A stretch of 64,000 bases of DNA from Sthenelais limicola (taxonomy: Eukaryota > Annelida > Polychaeta > Phyllodocida > Sigalionidae). This document shows positions 18,386 through 32,594 of this stretch, piece by piece (position 1 is the first letter of the stretch; each line of letters starts with the position of its first letter). The translations under genes and the position numbers were made by a program. A model generated the notes under the pieces. That model searched no databases. It was not told the DNA's origin and was given only the letters and a program-made list of their open reading frames with translations. The stretch spans positions 89,693,784 to 89,757,783 of the forward strand of contig OW804096.1 in the NCBI GenBank assembly GCA_942159475.1, in the 5' to 3' direction.

Positions 18386-19077
18386 ATGTTTCCAAAACTA
18401 AATATATAACTTTTAAGAAGAAAAATTCAAAACCAGAACCAAATTCGAACATGAGCCTTGCCCTGGGTAGTGAGCCATTGTCCCAAGTAGATGAATATAA
18501 CTACCTGGGTCTCATTATTGATGAAAACTTAATGTATAAGTCACATGTGAGAAAACTGATAGATAAACTTAAGTGGAAGGTGCGGCTATTGTCAAACGCT
18601 CGCCATACACTAACAAAAAAGGTAAAAACGGATATTGTAAAATCTATTATAATACCCAACATAGATCAGGGTGATATTTTCTATTCAACAACGAATAGAC
18701 AATTACTGAATAGGTTAGACTCGCTGCTCAACTCAGCAATAAGATCTGTATTCGATATGAAAAAGAGAACAAATGTAGACAGAGAAATGGTCAGTCTGAA
18801 AATACTACCCAACTGTGTGAGGAGAGAGGTACACTTACTGGAAAGTGCACACTACTTAGCACAAATAGATTCGAAATTGGACAAAAGAGATATTCCAACC
18901 AGGAGCCATGCGAAAAACAGAAAAAACCTGAAAATTAGTCGGCCCAAAACATCGTTATACCAAAACAGCTTTTTATATAAAGCTAAGATGGCCTGGAACT
19001 CACTACCGAGTGAGAAACAGGCTATAGAATCAAGGAAACACTTCAGAAAAGCAATAGAAAATACGTTAGAAAAATAG
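18382..19077 (+). pseudogene. LINE reverse transcriptase, C-terminal half (broken)
   Basis: Continues the LINE protein in another frame; homology starts upstream of the ATG at about 18,334 (LDLDWVDTWCRVNKIS). It contains the RT thumb (YNYLGLIIDENL), the conserved LLNSAIRSVF region and the C-terminal AWNSLPSE motif seen at the end of CR1/Jockey-group proteins, with a stop at 19,075-19,077. It is the decayed second half of the same gene as 17,357-18,385, not a separate protein. Confidence 0.85.
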
Positions 19078-19470
19078 GACGAACAGTAAGATGGCCCCTC
19101 TCTCCCCAGAGGGCAGACTTAAAACTTGACTTTAAATCGTATTATATTATATTTTATTCTCACTATAAGTTGAATCCTATTATTATAGGAGGAACTATTG
19201 AGTTTTGTTTTATATGGAAAGTTAGACGATACTAACTTACCCCGTTAAATCCTGTACTGGATACCTATATTAGAAATGTTGTTATATGTCATAGATCTGT
19301 ATTGCTAAACTTACTTGTGCCTAAAATACATTAGCTTATTTCATAGATATAAAGGGAACGGCCGGAAGAACTAGGTATAAATCCTAAACGGTACCTAGAG
19401 GCCTGTTGACCTATTCGTCAACATAATTGTAAAAGCTCTGATGAATAAAAGATTTTTCTATTCTATTCTA

Positions 19471-21097
19471 TATCTGCTCCTTTTCAACAGCACTTGGGCA
19501 ACATCAGCTGGTTGTTGGTAGTAATAACTCTCACACTACAAGCTGCCGTCGGTGCTTAGAAGTGCCTCCAAGTCTTACTCTAGTTAATGCTGGAATGAAC
19601 TGACTGGCGACAACAACATTGTCCAAAAGATATATACACGATCAATACAGCCATAAAGATTGTCGGATTATGATGCATACAACAACACCAACACAGACCA
19701 TTCTATTGAATTTTAACAAGTAGCGCAGATATTGCCATTATTTCACCCCATGTACTAGAAGCATACGGCATTAACCTCATATTTATCAATCAATATATAC
19801 ACATCAAACATACCATACGCATATAACCATGGCAGCAGTGAAGCGATGTATATGCTGCCATACATACAGGGGATTCACACTATTTAGATATGGTCCAGAT
19901 ATAATACAAAAATACTTGAAGTTTCTGGTGATGTCAATGACATTACTATCATAATTATCGATTTACACATGTATAGATCAGGTGAGATAATGTGATGTGG
20001 ACACTTTCTTTACTGTGAATAGCACCCTTAACTAATTCTGTCACGCGTTTTTTGGCTAATGGATTGGATTGCCTCGTAAGATCATACTTTTTAGAAGGCA
20101 TCTTCCCCTGTTTTAGTCTTCCATTTACATATATGGATAAGTGTCAGTAATCCATCAAATCTATGAGAGCAGCAATGGCTAGGTAATCCGGTAATCCACT
20201 TTCCTTATCCGAAGTGTGCAGTAATATTTCTCCCCTAGGAAGAAGTGCTTTCCTATTGATGGTAAATTCCTTCTTACACGCACCTACCCACTGACTCACT
20301 TTCTCACTCTATAAGACGACTGTACTCCATGAGGATTCATACTGTTGTGACTGGCGAGTCCTTCATTCCCCAGGCCAGGGATGACTAACATTTTGCTTAC
20401 GCTCCGCCCCGGATAAGCTCCGTCAGTGAAGTATATTTAGGTCAAGGTATAAATTGGTCACGCAGTTAAATCATCCACATGTTGATATAATAGATACAAA
20501 TACAACAATGTCATTCTATTTCCTAACAATGTCACTTCATCTACTTATATGGACAAATGCGGCTCACTAAACTCAAATGTTCGGTTTTCTTTCCAAAAAG
20601 AAACGCTGATAATTGGTGTGTCCTAGAGAGAGGGATATGACCAGCAGTATGTAGATCACTGCATACATCGGTGTTAGGACAGACACACTGACTGAACACA
20701 GTACATGTTCAACATGTAAAGCCGCGCACATATATCTGCAACACTAGCCCTGACTGCTGGTAACCTGACTGCAGCACAATTTAAATAGAACATTCCACAA
20801 GGGGAGATAATGAGGAATCAGTAGAAAGGACATTGCAACACGCACTGGCATTAATGCAGTAAATGATTTTTTCCCCTCCCAGTTAACGCCTTAATGTATG
20901 AGTAAATATTTTATTCATGGTGCGAAGTAACTATGTCTCTCTCCCTCTAATGGAACCAGGGAGATATGGGAATTCATGCAGACAGTGAGATTTGCAACAT
21001 GGAGTTACACGATGTAGATCTCTCAGGGTTATCGCTTGCGGATGCACAAGAGGGCTAATTCATGGCAGTCCAGTCCATATTATAATTTCATTATTAG
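19471..21097. other. No gene seen
   Basis: About 1.6 kb of unremarkable sequence with no long frame, RNA gene or repeat border that I can support. Confidence 0.5.
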
Positions 21098-21262
21098 AGA
21101 GAGGGGGGGGGGAGGGGGAGGGGGAGAGAGGAAGAAAGAGACAAAGGGAACAGTAGAGAGAGAGGGAGGGAGGGAGGGAGGGAGGGAGGGAGGGAGGGAG
21201 GGAGGGGGGGGGAAGACAGACAGAGAGGTAGGGAGACAGACAGACAGACAGAGACAAATAAA
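21098..21262 (+). repeat. Purine microsatellite (GGGA)n with GA-rich flanks
   Basis: GAGAGAGGGG passes into about twelve GGGA units, then GACAGACAGA tetramers. The two opposed open frames over it (21,036-21,296 plus and 21,060-21,284 minus) are Gly/Arg/Glu and Pro/Ser/Leu repeats created by the tract. Confidence 0.9.
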
Positions 21263-24200
21263 GAGAAACAGAGCAGAGAAACAAATAAAGATTTAAATTA
21301 GTCTAGAGAGGGAGGTGGAAAGGAGGGAGAGACCTAAGGTTGAACCCGGACATCTACATAGGTTTTTGACCGAAATCAATTTAATTCAATGCTCCATACT
21401 TTTCAATATGGCAAAGAAAGGATCTGAGATCCTGTTCATAATGATACAGACCATCGCTTCCGTATGTAGTAAAGTACATGTACTCCTAGTTGTTATTTTG
21501 TGAACGTGGGGTTGAAAATGTCCCTACTACTCCTAGTTGTTACTTGGGCGATGCAAATGCAGCATATATCTGTAATAATGTTCTACGGGGTAAAGTAAGA
21601 TTCTCAAGTTCTACTGATGTGGGTGTCGATCCCGGAAACACCAAGTGCTAACAAGCAGGGAATTTAGATATTCTCCAGACATCACTTATTGATATCACAT
21701 TTGTCAGAGTATGAAAAATGAGGAAGTGGGCAAATTCCAGTAGTTTTATAAGCACGTCTGCCATAGGCAGGCGCCTACAGCAAGCACCAATTACATGTGC
21801 TTGTTAACAGCTGTGCCTATTGTCTACCTATAGTATAGGTGTCACACTTCCAATCTATTACTTCCACTGAATCTTGTCTATCGCACCTTGTAACCAGCCT
21901 TACTTCATTGACGCTATCATAAGGTGGGGAAAAACATTTTAAAACTTGATCGAGCTACCAAATAAAAAATATTTCCTCACAGATTACTAGCAGAGAAGCA
22001 TAGCTCTTGGAATCAGAACGGGGAAAGACTAACATGACTAAAAATATCAATAAAATTAAAATGGACAGACAAAAAGGAAATTATGGGTGTGGTCAATTGG
22101 AAACCATTTACTTTGTAGATTAGTAAATTCATCTAAAAAGACAACCATCTACATAATTAAAGGCATCATCATGTGCTAGACGTGTACTAAACGGCTTCAC
22201 TAATAGCAAGTACAGCGGCAATTTAAAACAAAGTTATATAACGTATCAATAACAAAATGATTATATTTTCTAAGCAAATAGGACTACATGAATTTGATGT
22301 AGGATCTGGAATGAAGGTGGAAGGGTCTAAAAGCGGTAGATTGGTACCAGACAGAAAATTAGATTTAGAAATCCTGGCCAGGCGCGTACATGTAAAACAA
22401 TCACTCCTGGTTTCCATAGCTACTGATCTACATGCGTACTATGGGATGAATCCGTGCAGGAAAAGGAGAGAAAACAAGTTGTCTAAGTCCCCCCAACTGC
22501 CAAGTGGTTCAACCTCTGCCAACTAAGAACTCAAGTAAGGATGTATTAAAATACCAGTCTAAATGGTTCGTTCTAAAGGCCATCGAGCAAATACGTTGAG
22601 GCGGTCAGTCAAATAGAATTAAGAAAAGGACCGATAAAGAAATAAAAACGTATGAAATTGGACTTTCCCGAACATCAACTTAAAAACTGTTCCTAACACA
22701 CATGAAAAGAAAGGATTGTCGTATATAAAGGTATAACAATAACCAGTATAAGACAAAGATGATGCTTAAAACATTGTACAATTTGAATCAATAGGGAGCA
22801 ACCGACATTCTTCCCCTTAGGCAAAAATGTTGTGTTGCTGGTTTAAACGAAATGAAAACTAGGTAGCAGGTGATAACTTTTCTTTCTTTTTGAGCAACAA
22901 CCGTTTGGGAACTGAAAACAAGTTTGTTTCGTAACAATACCTGTTTTAAACAAGGAGAATAAACCTTTTAGGGGCTTTCTGGTTAGGATGTGTGTGTACC
23001 TGCTTAAATTAACTTTTTTTGTAAAAGAAACAAAAACTTAAGGTGTGGTAAGCTTTTCCTAGGTCAGTAGGCGGGACCCACTATCTTGACCACCGTTTAA
23101 CACTTTTGTACTCATGCAAAACCAACATGGCTAGGATTTACTTAAACTTGATTAACACCACAAACTAAACTTGAACAACGAGCCATATGTTGACATATTG
23201 TAGACATTTGGTTTCAAAACCTGTGTAAATTTATACAGTGCCACTATTAAAGTATTTCATTTCAGCCTGAATTTCGGATATACTACGGTGTATACCGTAG
23301 TGAAATGAAGCTTGTAAAATGAAGAGGGAACACGTAAAACAAGCTCTTTAACCGAAGATCACATATGAAACTATTAGTATAGCAAATTGACTTCAACTGC
23401 AAAATTGAAGTAAAATATATCTTGAGTTTATGTTGTACTAAGAGCAAAATATACTACGATCCAGGGTTTAGATGTGATAGGAAACAGAATAGTTTTGATT
23501 GATTCTTAAATTAATAGTGGAAATACTCCCTATACACTATATAATACACCTCCACACTATTTTAGTGACCGTTACCCAGTTAAAAAGCTAAGTTAAAATG
23601 AGGGGGTGTGGAGTTGCAAAGAGTTCTCACATGTTGTCGAATTCTGGCAACAATTCACTGGGCTTTTTATATTATTACCTACGTTAAGGAAAACTGTAAT
23701 TATTCAAACGAGATTTACACGGGGGAACATTTTTCTCGACAGCATTAAGGCACTTAGTTCTTAAAGTGATTGTACAATATGGTATTGACAGTAATCAGAA
23801 GTAACCAAATATCTAAAAATCAATTTTGATGATAAAATGATGAGGTAAATTGTGGTAAATGAGGGATAATTACCATCAATCGCAACCAAACAGTGAGAAC
23901 GAGTATCAGTGAACCTGTATTCACTGCAACACACTTTTTAATCAAAATGTTTTAAATATATATTTCTCATTTTCTCACACTTGGCTCGCTTTGACCCCTC
24001 CCCGTAATATTGGAGGAAAAAGTAAAATCTATTCTATTTCTTTCGCTGTCACAACAATTGCCAGTGTAATTCCCGTGGGAGGAAATCAAAAAGTATTAAA
24101 GTGCCGCTTATGGAGCGTCGTATCTCAAAATAATTGCAGCTTCGCTTCATTAACGATTAAATCGATCGCCACATAACTAGGAGGCGGCCATTTGAACCAG

Positions 24201-24410
24201 AATTTGTGCCTACTACAAACAAGTGGGGAAGGCTTTGGATTTCCAATGGTTGAGGATATATACAGGCAAAATGTTCCTATCTAAATTCCCTGAAAAGTCC
24301 ATTCACAGGTCATTATGCAAAACCTGTCAAAGAAGTCAGGGAACTATAGGCCGTACAAAATACAACGCAAATATATCCTTAGTTTCTATGGAAATCTATC
24401 GCTAGTGAGA
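21263..24410. other. No gene seen
   Basis: About 3.1 kb, AT-rich, with only short chance frames. The one local structure is the nested hairpin at 23,255-23,309. Confidence 0.5.
23255..23309. repeat. Nested hairpin
   Basis: An inner perfect stem ACTACGGT (23,282-23,289), loop GTAT, ACCGTAGT (23,294-23,301) lies inside an outer inverted pair TTCATTTCA and TGAAATGAA. It may be the end of a fold-back element; nothing else supports that. Confidence 0.5.
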
Positions 24411-24445
24411 GAGAGGGGGCAGAGAGAGAGAGAGAGAGAGAGAGA
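24411..24445 (+). repeat. (GA)n microsatellite
   Basis: Uninterrupted GA dinucleotides after a GAGAGAGGGGGCA lead. Simple sequence, no gene. Confidence 0.9.
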
Positions 24446-26680
24446 CAGGCGGGGGACAGCTAGATGAACAAACGGACAGAGCCTACTGTTCCAGTCTCAG
24501 TGCTCACCAAGAAGAATGGGGTTAACATGCGTGGATTATAAACCAGAAACCATTATGTCATAAATCGCTGCCAAGGCCTGAAAAACCTTCACCAAACTTT
24601 CACCTAGCGTGATGTTGTCCATTGCCTGTAATGACTGGGCCGTGGCACGTGTTACGGCCGATAGAAAACGATGCATTTTATATGGGTTAATGATAACATT
24701 GCTTTTATATAGACTAGGAGCCAGAGAGGAAATGATGCCCGCGTCGGCTGTTGATGGCCTGCGTGTTGTGTGTTTTTGTTTTTTTCATGTTTTTCTTGTC
24801 ATGGTGTTCGCGTGTGGAGATAGGAAGGTAATAGCTCGGCCACCCCTTGCCTAGTGGAATGCTTGGAGCAACGGAGACATGAAATATTGGCGGCGTGACA
24901 TTTCAGCACATAACCACAAACATAATTGTAAAAGAAGTCTTGTGTGGTCGTATTTTTTCTGCCGTTAATATTTCATTTAGTAAAGTGAGCATACCTCAGA
25001 GTGGTTGGTTTCTTTTACTTATTATTTGATTTACATACTATTTTAACAAAATCAATTATCAAATAGAATAGAAGGAAGATGATGGAAAGAAATGTAGGAC
25101 GGGTGGGTTTAGGTTATGACAATCAAGACATGAGGCATACTCTATGTACACACATCACCTTTGGATAATATGTACATATGAATATTATCTATATCGTATT
25201 CTAGACGTATATTATATGCACAAACGTACATATAACGCGCAGATTCGTACATACACACAATACTTATGGTTTGCTTACTTCCAAGTAGAATCAGAGCAAT
25301 ACACACAATGTATACTGATAGCTCTGTATTGGTAGCTCTGGACTAGAATTCATTGAAATAATCGAGCCCTTCACCCCCCCCCCCCCCCCCCACACCCCAA
25401 TGGACACAGGTCGTGGCATCATATTTCATTTTTCTTGACCGGAGCATTACCCTAGCAAAAGTATGTACATACCTTAAGAGCTTAAAAATATATAGTGATT
25501 CGTTTCTCACCTTCTTTGCTTTGGCTACATTTACGAGCATTCACCGACCGCGACAAGTAGCTGGGTTCATTCAATTCCCCCTCAGAAACATTGAGTAAAG
25601 GCAGGTTGCAGGTAAACTCACTGTCACGTTTTGATACTCCGCCCACCTCATGCCACTCCTGGCTCCCCTGGGCCTTGGTGCCACCCCCGACCAGCCGAGG
25701 GTAGGAGAGGAGCATGTGTAAACGTCCACATTGCCGGCGCTGGGGGAGGAGGCGACCATCGTCCCCCTCGCCACCACTCAACCTCCGTTCAATACCTCCA
25801 GGCATCACAACCTACACTATATCCTCCAGGGACTGGGTCAATATGGCCTCAACTGGCCACGGGAAGATAGAAAGAGTGAGTGAGGGGCGATCCAGAATTG
25901 CTTATATAGATACATATAGATACAACACGTTCATACATATATATGAGGGAGAGGCATGTTCATGATATAATATAGCAATCCAACAGGCTGATGCTGGCAG
26001 TTCATGAGAAGGAACTGATTCAAGTTGAAGAATGAACCAAGAGAATTATTATTATTAGATTAATAATGGATTGTTCGTCCCGTGATGCGATCATTCACGT
26101 ATGATTCATGTAATACTATCGGTGAGATCGAACACTACCGGCCATTGACTTACAAATGACCAGCGGTGCAGAGGGTCGCTATTTGAATCACATTAATTTC
26201 TGAGAAGCAACTTGTTACACCCCATTACGTCAAGAGATAATGGCAAAGCAGCGCATGCTCAATATACATTCACCAATGATTAAGCTATGGAACAGAGATA
26301 GTGGTCTATATCCTTGCAATATTGTTCCAAACAGCTGATCCTATATTACTAGAAAGACAGAAACGGTCCATTAGAGCTGGATGGTAAGTCCCTGAAAGTT
26401 CAGTAAAGATTACCATCATCCTTCTTGCGGTGCCTTATTGTGGATGACTTTTCACCCACCGTATTAAGTGACAGAGGAGTTGGGAAGTGATGACTGACGT
26501 AAGAGGTTCTAAGTCCCCGTAGGCCAACATGAGCTGAGAGCTTGCTAAATATAACTCATGACTCAACGAGGCGGTAGGGATGGTTGAATCGTAAGATAGG
26601 ATGGTAGTGGTCGGATGGAGTAGTATGTGGAAAAATACCATTGTTTCAGGCAGAGACCGACAGGGTAATACGGGGGGAGG
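24446..26680. other. No gene seen; poly(C) tract inside
   Basis: About 2.2 kb. It contains an 18-base C run (25,374-25,391) and overlapping short frames on both strands around 25,480-25,970, which are GC-rich chance frames with no shared motif. Confidence 0.5.
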
Positions 26681-26683
26681 GGT

Positions 26684-26714
<31 letters not shown>

Positions 26715-26720
26715 GGGGGC
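26684..26720 (+). repeat. (GT)n followed by poly(G)23
   Basis: GT dinucleotides run straight into 23 G residues (26,698-26,720). The same compound design occurs at 51,168-51,195. Confidence 0.9.
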
Positions 26721-29700
26721 AGACGGTGGATAGCCTCAAGTTAGCTAACTATACATGTCCTTACATATCCAATATGGACCAAGGTACAGACGTATTAAAG
26801 GAGAATATAAAACCTACTCAGAGGATGCTTCACGGATATAGCTGTTTGATATTGGTTTTCAGTTTTAATAATACCCTGAATGCATTCCATTTGACTGCGC
26901 CATAAAACACACTGCAATACTCCAAATTTGACAGGAAGCCATTCTCGAGTGAATCCCTTATCTATGAAACCCTGTTTACATTCCTCGATCCATAAACCCT
27001 TGATCCAACCGTTATAGATGAAGATGAATCGCTGAATAAACACTATTCCTCATATGCTCACTACAGCACATTATTGAGCGAACCAAGAAGTGCACTTGAG
27101 TATAGCATCCTGCCAACAGAAGCATTCCGGCGATATGAGACTATTCTGTATATATATTCCTGGCTTAAACCACCTTACAATATGTTGCTCCAATGTCACC
27201 TCGTGTGACAAATGACACAGATAGCAATCATCCATTTCTCATTACCTGTAGAGTATACAGCAGGAGTCGAACAACAGGTGAGGTTTTATCCAGTATCCAC
27301 AAAGCAAGGCATACATATACAGATATGTATGGACATGAGAACAGACGATATTTCCCCAATCATCAGAGATGATGACACAGAGCTCCCCGCACTTCTGGAT
27401 GTTAGTTAAGTTAGGCTGACTAAGAGATCAATAGAGCAAGAGTAGACTATAACCAGGTGAAGGAACTGCCTATACACCGCACCAAGTATCATCAGCCCCT
27501 GGCATTACCGCTAAGAGGCATTAAAGCCTGAACGATGAGTGCACCGAGGCCATGCTCGAGAATCTACAGCTAGTACGACCGGTAGTACTACTATGTCCAG
27601 GTAAAAACCTATTGCAAGTATTCCCATTCCATTCAAGATGTAGTGAGTAATAATTGTTATACTAACGTTCGTTAGTGTGGATAATTTAGTGTAAATGTCC
27701 AACAATAATATAAATAATCACCGATAGGAGATCTGGTCAAGAATGATGATCAGTTATCAAGCGTATGCATCCCCTAGCCTTCGCTTAAATCAATCACAAC
27801 ATCGGTTGTCATGGAAACAGATAGCAGAAGGTCAAGGTTGGAAAGAAGACATTCCATGGTGACATGACTGGTTTGGAACCGGCTAGACTGGCCAACTCAA
27901 CTGTCTTGGCTAATTTTTCATCACTTGTAAGTAACGACGAGTCGACGCAACTCAGACTGAGCAATTTTAAAATTTCATAGCGGTGAAAAATAAGAGTATA
28001 CAGGTCTATGTCATTTTATTCCTAGAACTGTTTATTACATGCGCTAGGGTTTTAAAAAATGACTAATTTCCAACGATATATAAATTTCCATCACTAACTT
28101 TCTACCTCAACCAATCATGCTGTATCTGTTCATAATGTGAATGAATTAGAGACGGGAGGTGAGTTTAATGGTCTCCTCCATCAGTATTTTAAAGGGTATA
28201 TCATTTTCCCAATCACCTCAACACACAATGCCCGGAAGGTGCGGACAGGCGGCAGGCAGAAACCGATGACCACAGTCAATGTAAGAGAAAGGACACTCAC
28301 TTCTCTACATGGAGGGAGCATTTCACTACCCAGGCTGTTATGAGCCTTCAAACCTTAGGAATACATTTTTACATTGTACGGTATTTTTTTTTTAAAAAAT
28401 TCGTGAATGTTAGTGAATTGGGTACCATTCTGTCAATCATCCTGAGTAGCAAGTTCATGTGATACATTTTGAGGTGTTGGTTGAGGATTGGTGTGAGGAG
28501 TGTGGACACTTATCTGGGAGGATATCTGGATGCCCATCTCTGTGTGATGTAATTCACGCCAACACTACTAACTTTGCACTTATGCAAGGACTGCTTGATT
28601 GACAACCTTCTACCATCTCTGCAGTAAATCCCTGAAGGCCAGTGTGACATCCTATTGGTTGACATTTGTTGTATTCTATTGGCTATCTTGGTTTGATTGA
28701 CAAGTTGCCACTTAAGGCCACTGTATAGGTTTTGAGAGGAACCCATTTAGAGAGGACCACCCATGACTGAATCTGAGTGATCTACACCTACTACACCCTT
28801 TGGGATTTCTGGGTTTCAAGTCTTGGAGACAGACAAGCTCGGAATTGCAAAGACTAAAAGACAATTGTGTATTAATTATTAGATTACAATATGTTGTTTG
28901 ATGTCTTATGTCTAATTCCCTTGCATTGTACTTTCATGTTTATCCAACTGCCTTTGTAAACAGGGAGCGTGCAACTTTCCTAGTTGTTAATAAACTGAAT
29001 TTTACTTCCACTCCTGTGTTCTTCTAATACAGACATTCGAGGCATTTCAGATTACAGTACGTCTGATATTCATAATCTAGCCATTGCGCACAAATAGTTG
29101 ACCGTAGAATTTGTTTCCTTTGGAAACGCACAATATATACATTAACTTAAACTGATTATAAAGTTAAACAGAAAAATAGTTCATTAAATGATTGATTAAC
29201 TTACTAAACTTATAACTTGTTAAGAACGCAAACAAGCCGGGTTACAGTTTCAGTAGTGAGTGGGGGGCAGTGATTGAATTGTCAACAAAGCGTAAACCAC
29301 TTGGGCATTCAAAGCAGTAGACAAGTGTATGGAATGATCGGTTCAATAACAAAATCAGTGTCATGAAATGGCTTCCAAATCTGACCCAAAATGATAATCA
29401 AATTTATCACTTCAGAATTCTGATAGGTAACTGAATTTAAAGAATTGCAATAAAAATAGGTCAGCTGTGAAATCTGGTCTATCTTTATTTCCTTATTCAG
29501 TACAATTTGCATCATATAGAGCAGAATGTTATTCCTAAAAACAAGTCCTACATTATGCCCCAATCTAAAGCCAATATTTGGACCTAATCCATCACCTCAC
29601 GCGGATCCGGGCTGCTATAGCTTATTCGTTGGAGTGGCACCAAACGTGTGGGGCACAAAGAGGAACATCCAGAGTCCGTGGTATTCGCAGACCCTTCCAC

Positions 29701-31732
29701 TATCCGGGATATCCATATATATTTATCTGACAAGAGCCCTTGCTTAAATCACTTACATGTTACATCAATCATTTCAGGGTGACAACAACAAACCCTGGAA
29801 CTAACTTATAAATGCAATCCAGGAGAAAAAAACGAGAATCATGACGAATGTATTTTAAGCGAATTGACATCTGTGTTTGTTTTTATATCGAAAAAAGAAA
29901 CACGATTGGGATAGATGGACAAAAGTTTTTTTTATAATTACAGCAAAATTAGGTGATTTTCAAACAGGACCGTGAAAGACCCAAAACGGAGCGTGGGGCC
30001 CGGGTGTCGGTTCTTCCCCGTGCAGAGCAGCAACCTCTGGACTAACAACTGTATGCCCCGAATCAAGTGTTTTAATGAGACAATTACTGGTCCGCGTAGG
30101 TGGGCTAATGCATCTTACACGATATATAACACATCGAGTACACTGAGAGGAGCACATTTAGATGGCGAGAACGACTAGAGTGTATACACAGCCCCGAGAA
30201 GCTAAATAAATTTTTAGTAAATATCTACAACTACAAAAGGATCATTTAATTGTTTTAGTTGAATATACACGTATAAGTCTAATATTTCCCTTTTTATCCG
30301 AAAGTCGCCTGCTTCAGATTTGCATGTGGACCATTGCTCTGGCAGGTTAGGTGTGAATCCATATTTAGCTCCTTTTATTAGATTTGCCTGGTTGTAAGTC
30401 ATAGAATAAATGTCGCCCAGAGGAATACAAAAATGTTAGACAGATATGCATGGAGGATATCGCAATGATTTTATTAGCAGAGACCTTAGGGAAGTAACCT
30501 ATTTATTATTAACCCTTATCATACTGGTAACTAGAAAAAACAGATGGAAATCAAATCATCAAATTATTGCGGCAGTACCATTTTTATCAGTTCCAAAGTG
30601 TATACCTCCCAGGACCTGATAAATAGTGCTTGCGTCTCCCACTGTGTCATTCGGGCGAAATGGCTGATCCACCGCTTTCAACACATATCCAACTTGTGGG
30701 AAAACTTGTCTATAGAATGACCACAGCAAACACGGAGCCATTAAGTCATACATCAGAGGTAACGATTGACCTATCAGAAGCGGTAATCAGGCAGAAGGGG
30801 TAAGCAATGACAGACCCTACACATAAAGAGATCGTGTACTGCAACGCAACGTTTCTCCTACCATTGATTAATCAGTAAGTCAGCCTAATAAAATCCAGTA
30901 ACGTGGTTTCCAAAACACGAGGCAGGAAATACCTGAAGCTGGGGTGTTTCGTGGTTAAAGACATCGCCAGATCGTCTTTTATTTATTTTTTATACAGTTA
31001 AACGTAAATTTTATCACATAACGTGCGTCTTTTCGATTAATTATCTTGTAAAAATCGCCTTCTATTTTTAACTGCGTCCTAAGTTGGATTTGTTTGATAA
31101 GGTATTCACAAATATAATGGGGGAGGGGCATGAAATGAGTTTCGCCTCAAACCAACTACATAATATGCAATAAGCAGTGACATAGGTGCACGTATTTCAA
31201 ATAAGGCCATCTCCTCCTACTCACTGTACAAGTATGCAGGCAGTGATAAAACAGTGAAATACAAGGACATGCGAGGCTGGCAAAGTATCAACGCCCGGTC
31301 CCTGGCCGGAGGGGCTAGGGGAGGGAGGTGGATTAACTGGAGGCCAGCCAAAGGTCTTACGAGGTTCTGGCCTTATACTTCACTTAATAACGGTTCTATT
31401 ACAAGATGGGCTGCCGACTCCACCCACTCAATAAATTTGAAAAAGACAGACCATCCTTGCTGCCGGGTCTTGCAGATTCTAGGTTAAAGTCTGTATAAGT
31501 GACGTGATTAATAAATACCCTGGAGGAGAAGCAAATAATGCAATAAAAGACCTAACAATAAGTTACATAGACAAGAATTACAAGCATTAGCTTGTGTAAA
31601 CGCAGGTTTTTAATTATTCGAATTATATAGAATTGTAATTATAAGTAAAAATTAAGTATATTTTTTATTATAAGTATAAATATAGGTCGATTACATAATT
31701 ATAATTAAAAATATGAATATATCAGAGAAAGC
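26721..31732. other. No gene seen
   Basis: About 5 kb with only short chance frames. An AATAAA at 28,989-28,994 ends a stretch that resembles a transcript or LTR 3' end, but no partner repeat or border was found in the window. Confidence 0.5.
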
Positions 31733-32350
31733 ACACACAAGTACAGTAAGTACAGTGTGCACACTGTATGCACACACAAGTACAGTGTGCACAAGTACAG
31801 TGTGCAGAGTGTGCACGCACAAGTACACAAGTACAGTGTGCACGCACAAGTACACAAGTACAGTGTGCAGAGTGTGCACGCACAAGTACACAAGTACAGT
31901 GTGCAGAGTGTGCACGCACAAGTACAGTGTGTACACACAAGTACAGTAAGTAAGTGTGCACACTGCATGCACACACAAGTACAGTGTGCACAAGTACAGT
32001 GTGCACAAGTACAGTGTGCAGAGTGTGCACGCACAAGTACAGTGTGCAGAGTGTGCACACACAAGTACAGTGTGCACACACAAGTACAGTAAGTACAGTA
32101 CACACACAAGTACAGTGTGCACACACAAGTACAGTAAGTACAGTACAGTGTGTGCACACAAGTACAGTGTGCACACACAAGTACAGTGTGCACACTGTAT
32201 GCACACACAAGTACAGAGTGGACACACAAATACAGTAAGTACAGTACAGTGTGCACACACAAGTACAGTGTGCACACTGCATGCACACACAAGTACAGTG
32301 TGCACACACAAGTACAGTAAGTACAGTACTGTGTGCACACACAAGTACAG
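31733..32350 (+). repeat. Minisatellite built from AAGTACAGTGTGCAC
   Basis: About 620 bp of variants of AAGTACAGTGTGCACACAC, with shorter insertions AAGTACAGTAAGTACAGTA and occasional GTATGC or GAGTGT changes. Units of about 11 to 27 bp alternate in a higher-order pattern. TGTGCACA is self-complementary, so single strands can fold. Every frame on both strands is open, which creates five long spurious frames (Cys/Thr/Val or His/Lys/Tyr repeats). There is no spacer-repeat regularity as in CRISPR. Confidence 0.95.
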
Positions 32351-32351
32351 T

Positions 32352-32420
32352 GATGGATGGATTGATGGATGGATTGAAGGATGGATTGAAGGATGGACTG
32401 AAGGATGGACTGATGGACCG
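32352..32420 (+). repeat. GGAT/GGACT tetra- and pentanucleotide repeat
   Basis: GATGGATGGATTGATGG passes into GAAGGATGGATT units and GAAGGATGGACT, directly after the minisatellite. Simple sequence only. Confidence 0.9.
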
Positions 32421-32594
32421 AATTGAATTTTTTTTAATTTTAATTTTTTTTTTGTTTAACGGCGGCCTAGATACAGTTGTTTATCCTATAGCTATAGGAT
32501 CGTTGCTGACAGTACAATCGCACATAGCCTCCCCTCACGCTATAACGGCTGGGACTTAGTCTTAGGTTTGTGCATGCCACTCTCAACTGACTGA

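Larger units (their letters stand above)
17357..19470 (+). mobile_element. 5'-truncated, internally deleted LINE (Jockey/CR1 group)
   Basis: A non-LTR retrotransposon 3' part: RT domain in two frames, a C-terminal domain, a 380-bp 3' UTR with AATAAA (19,444-19,449) and a 3' tail of TTCTA units (19,456-19,470). The endonuclease and any ORF1 are missing, so the copy is 5'-truncated as is usual. The left border is approximate. An internal deletion with frameshift near 18,325-18,336 removed the catalytic box. A simple-repeat tail instead of poly(A) is typical of several CR1/Jockey-type lineages. Confidence 0.85.

Noticed and set aside
31733..32350. CRISPR-like regularity
   Set aside because: Units vary in length and are contiguous, with no unique spacers; the context is eukaryotic.
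31691..32426. Several long open frames on both strands
   Set aside because: All lie in the GTACAGTGTGCAC minisatellite, which has no stop word in any frame.
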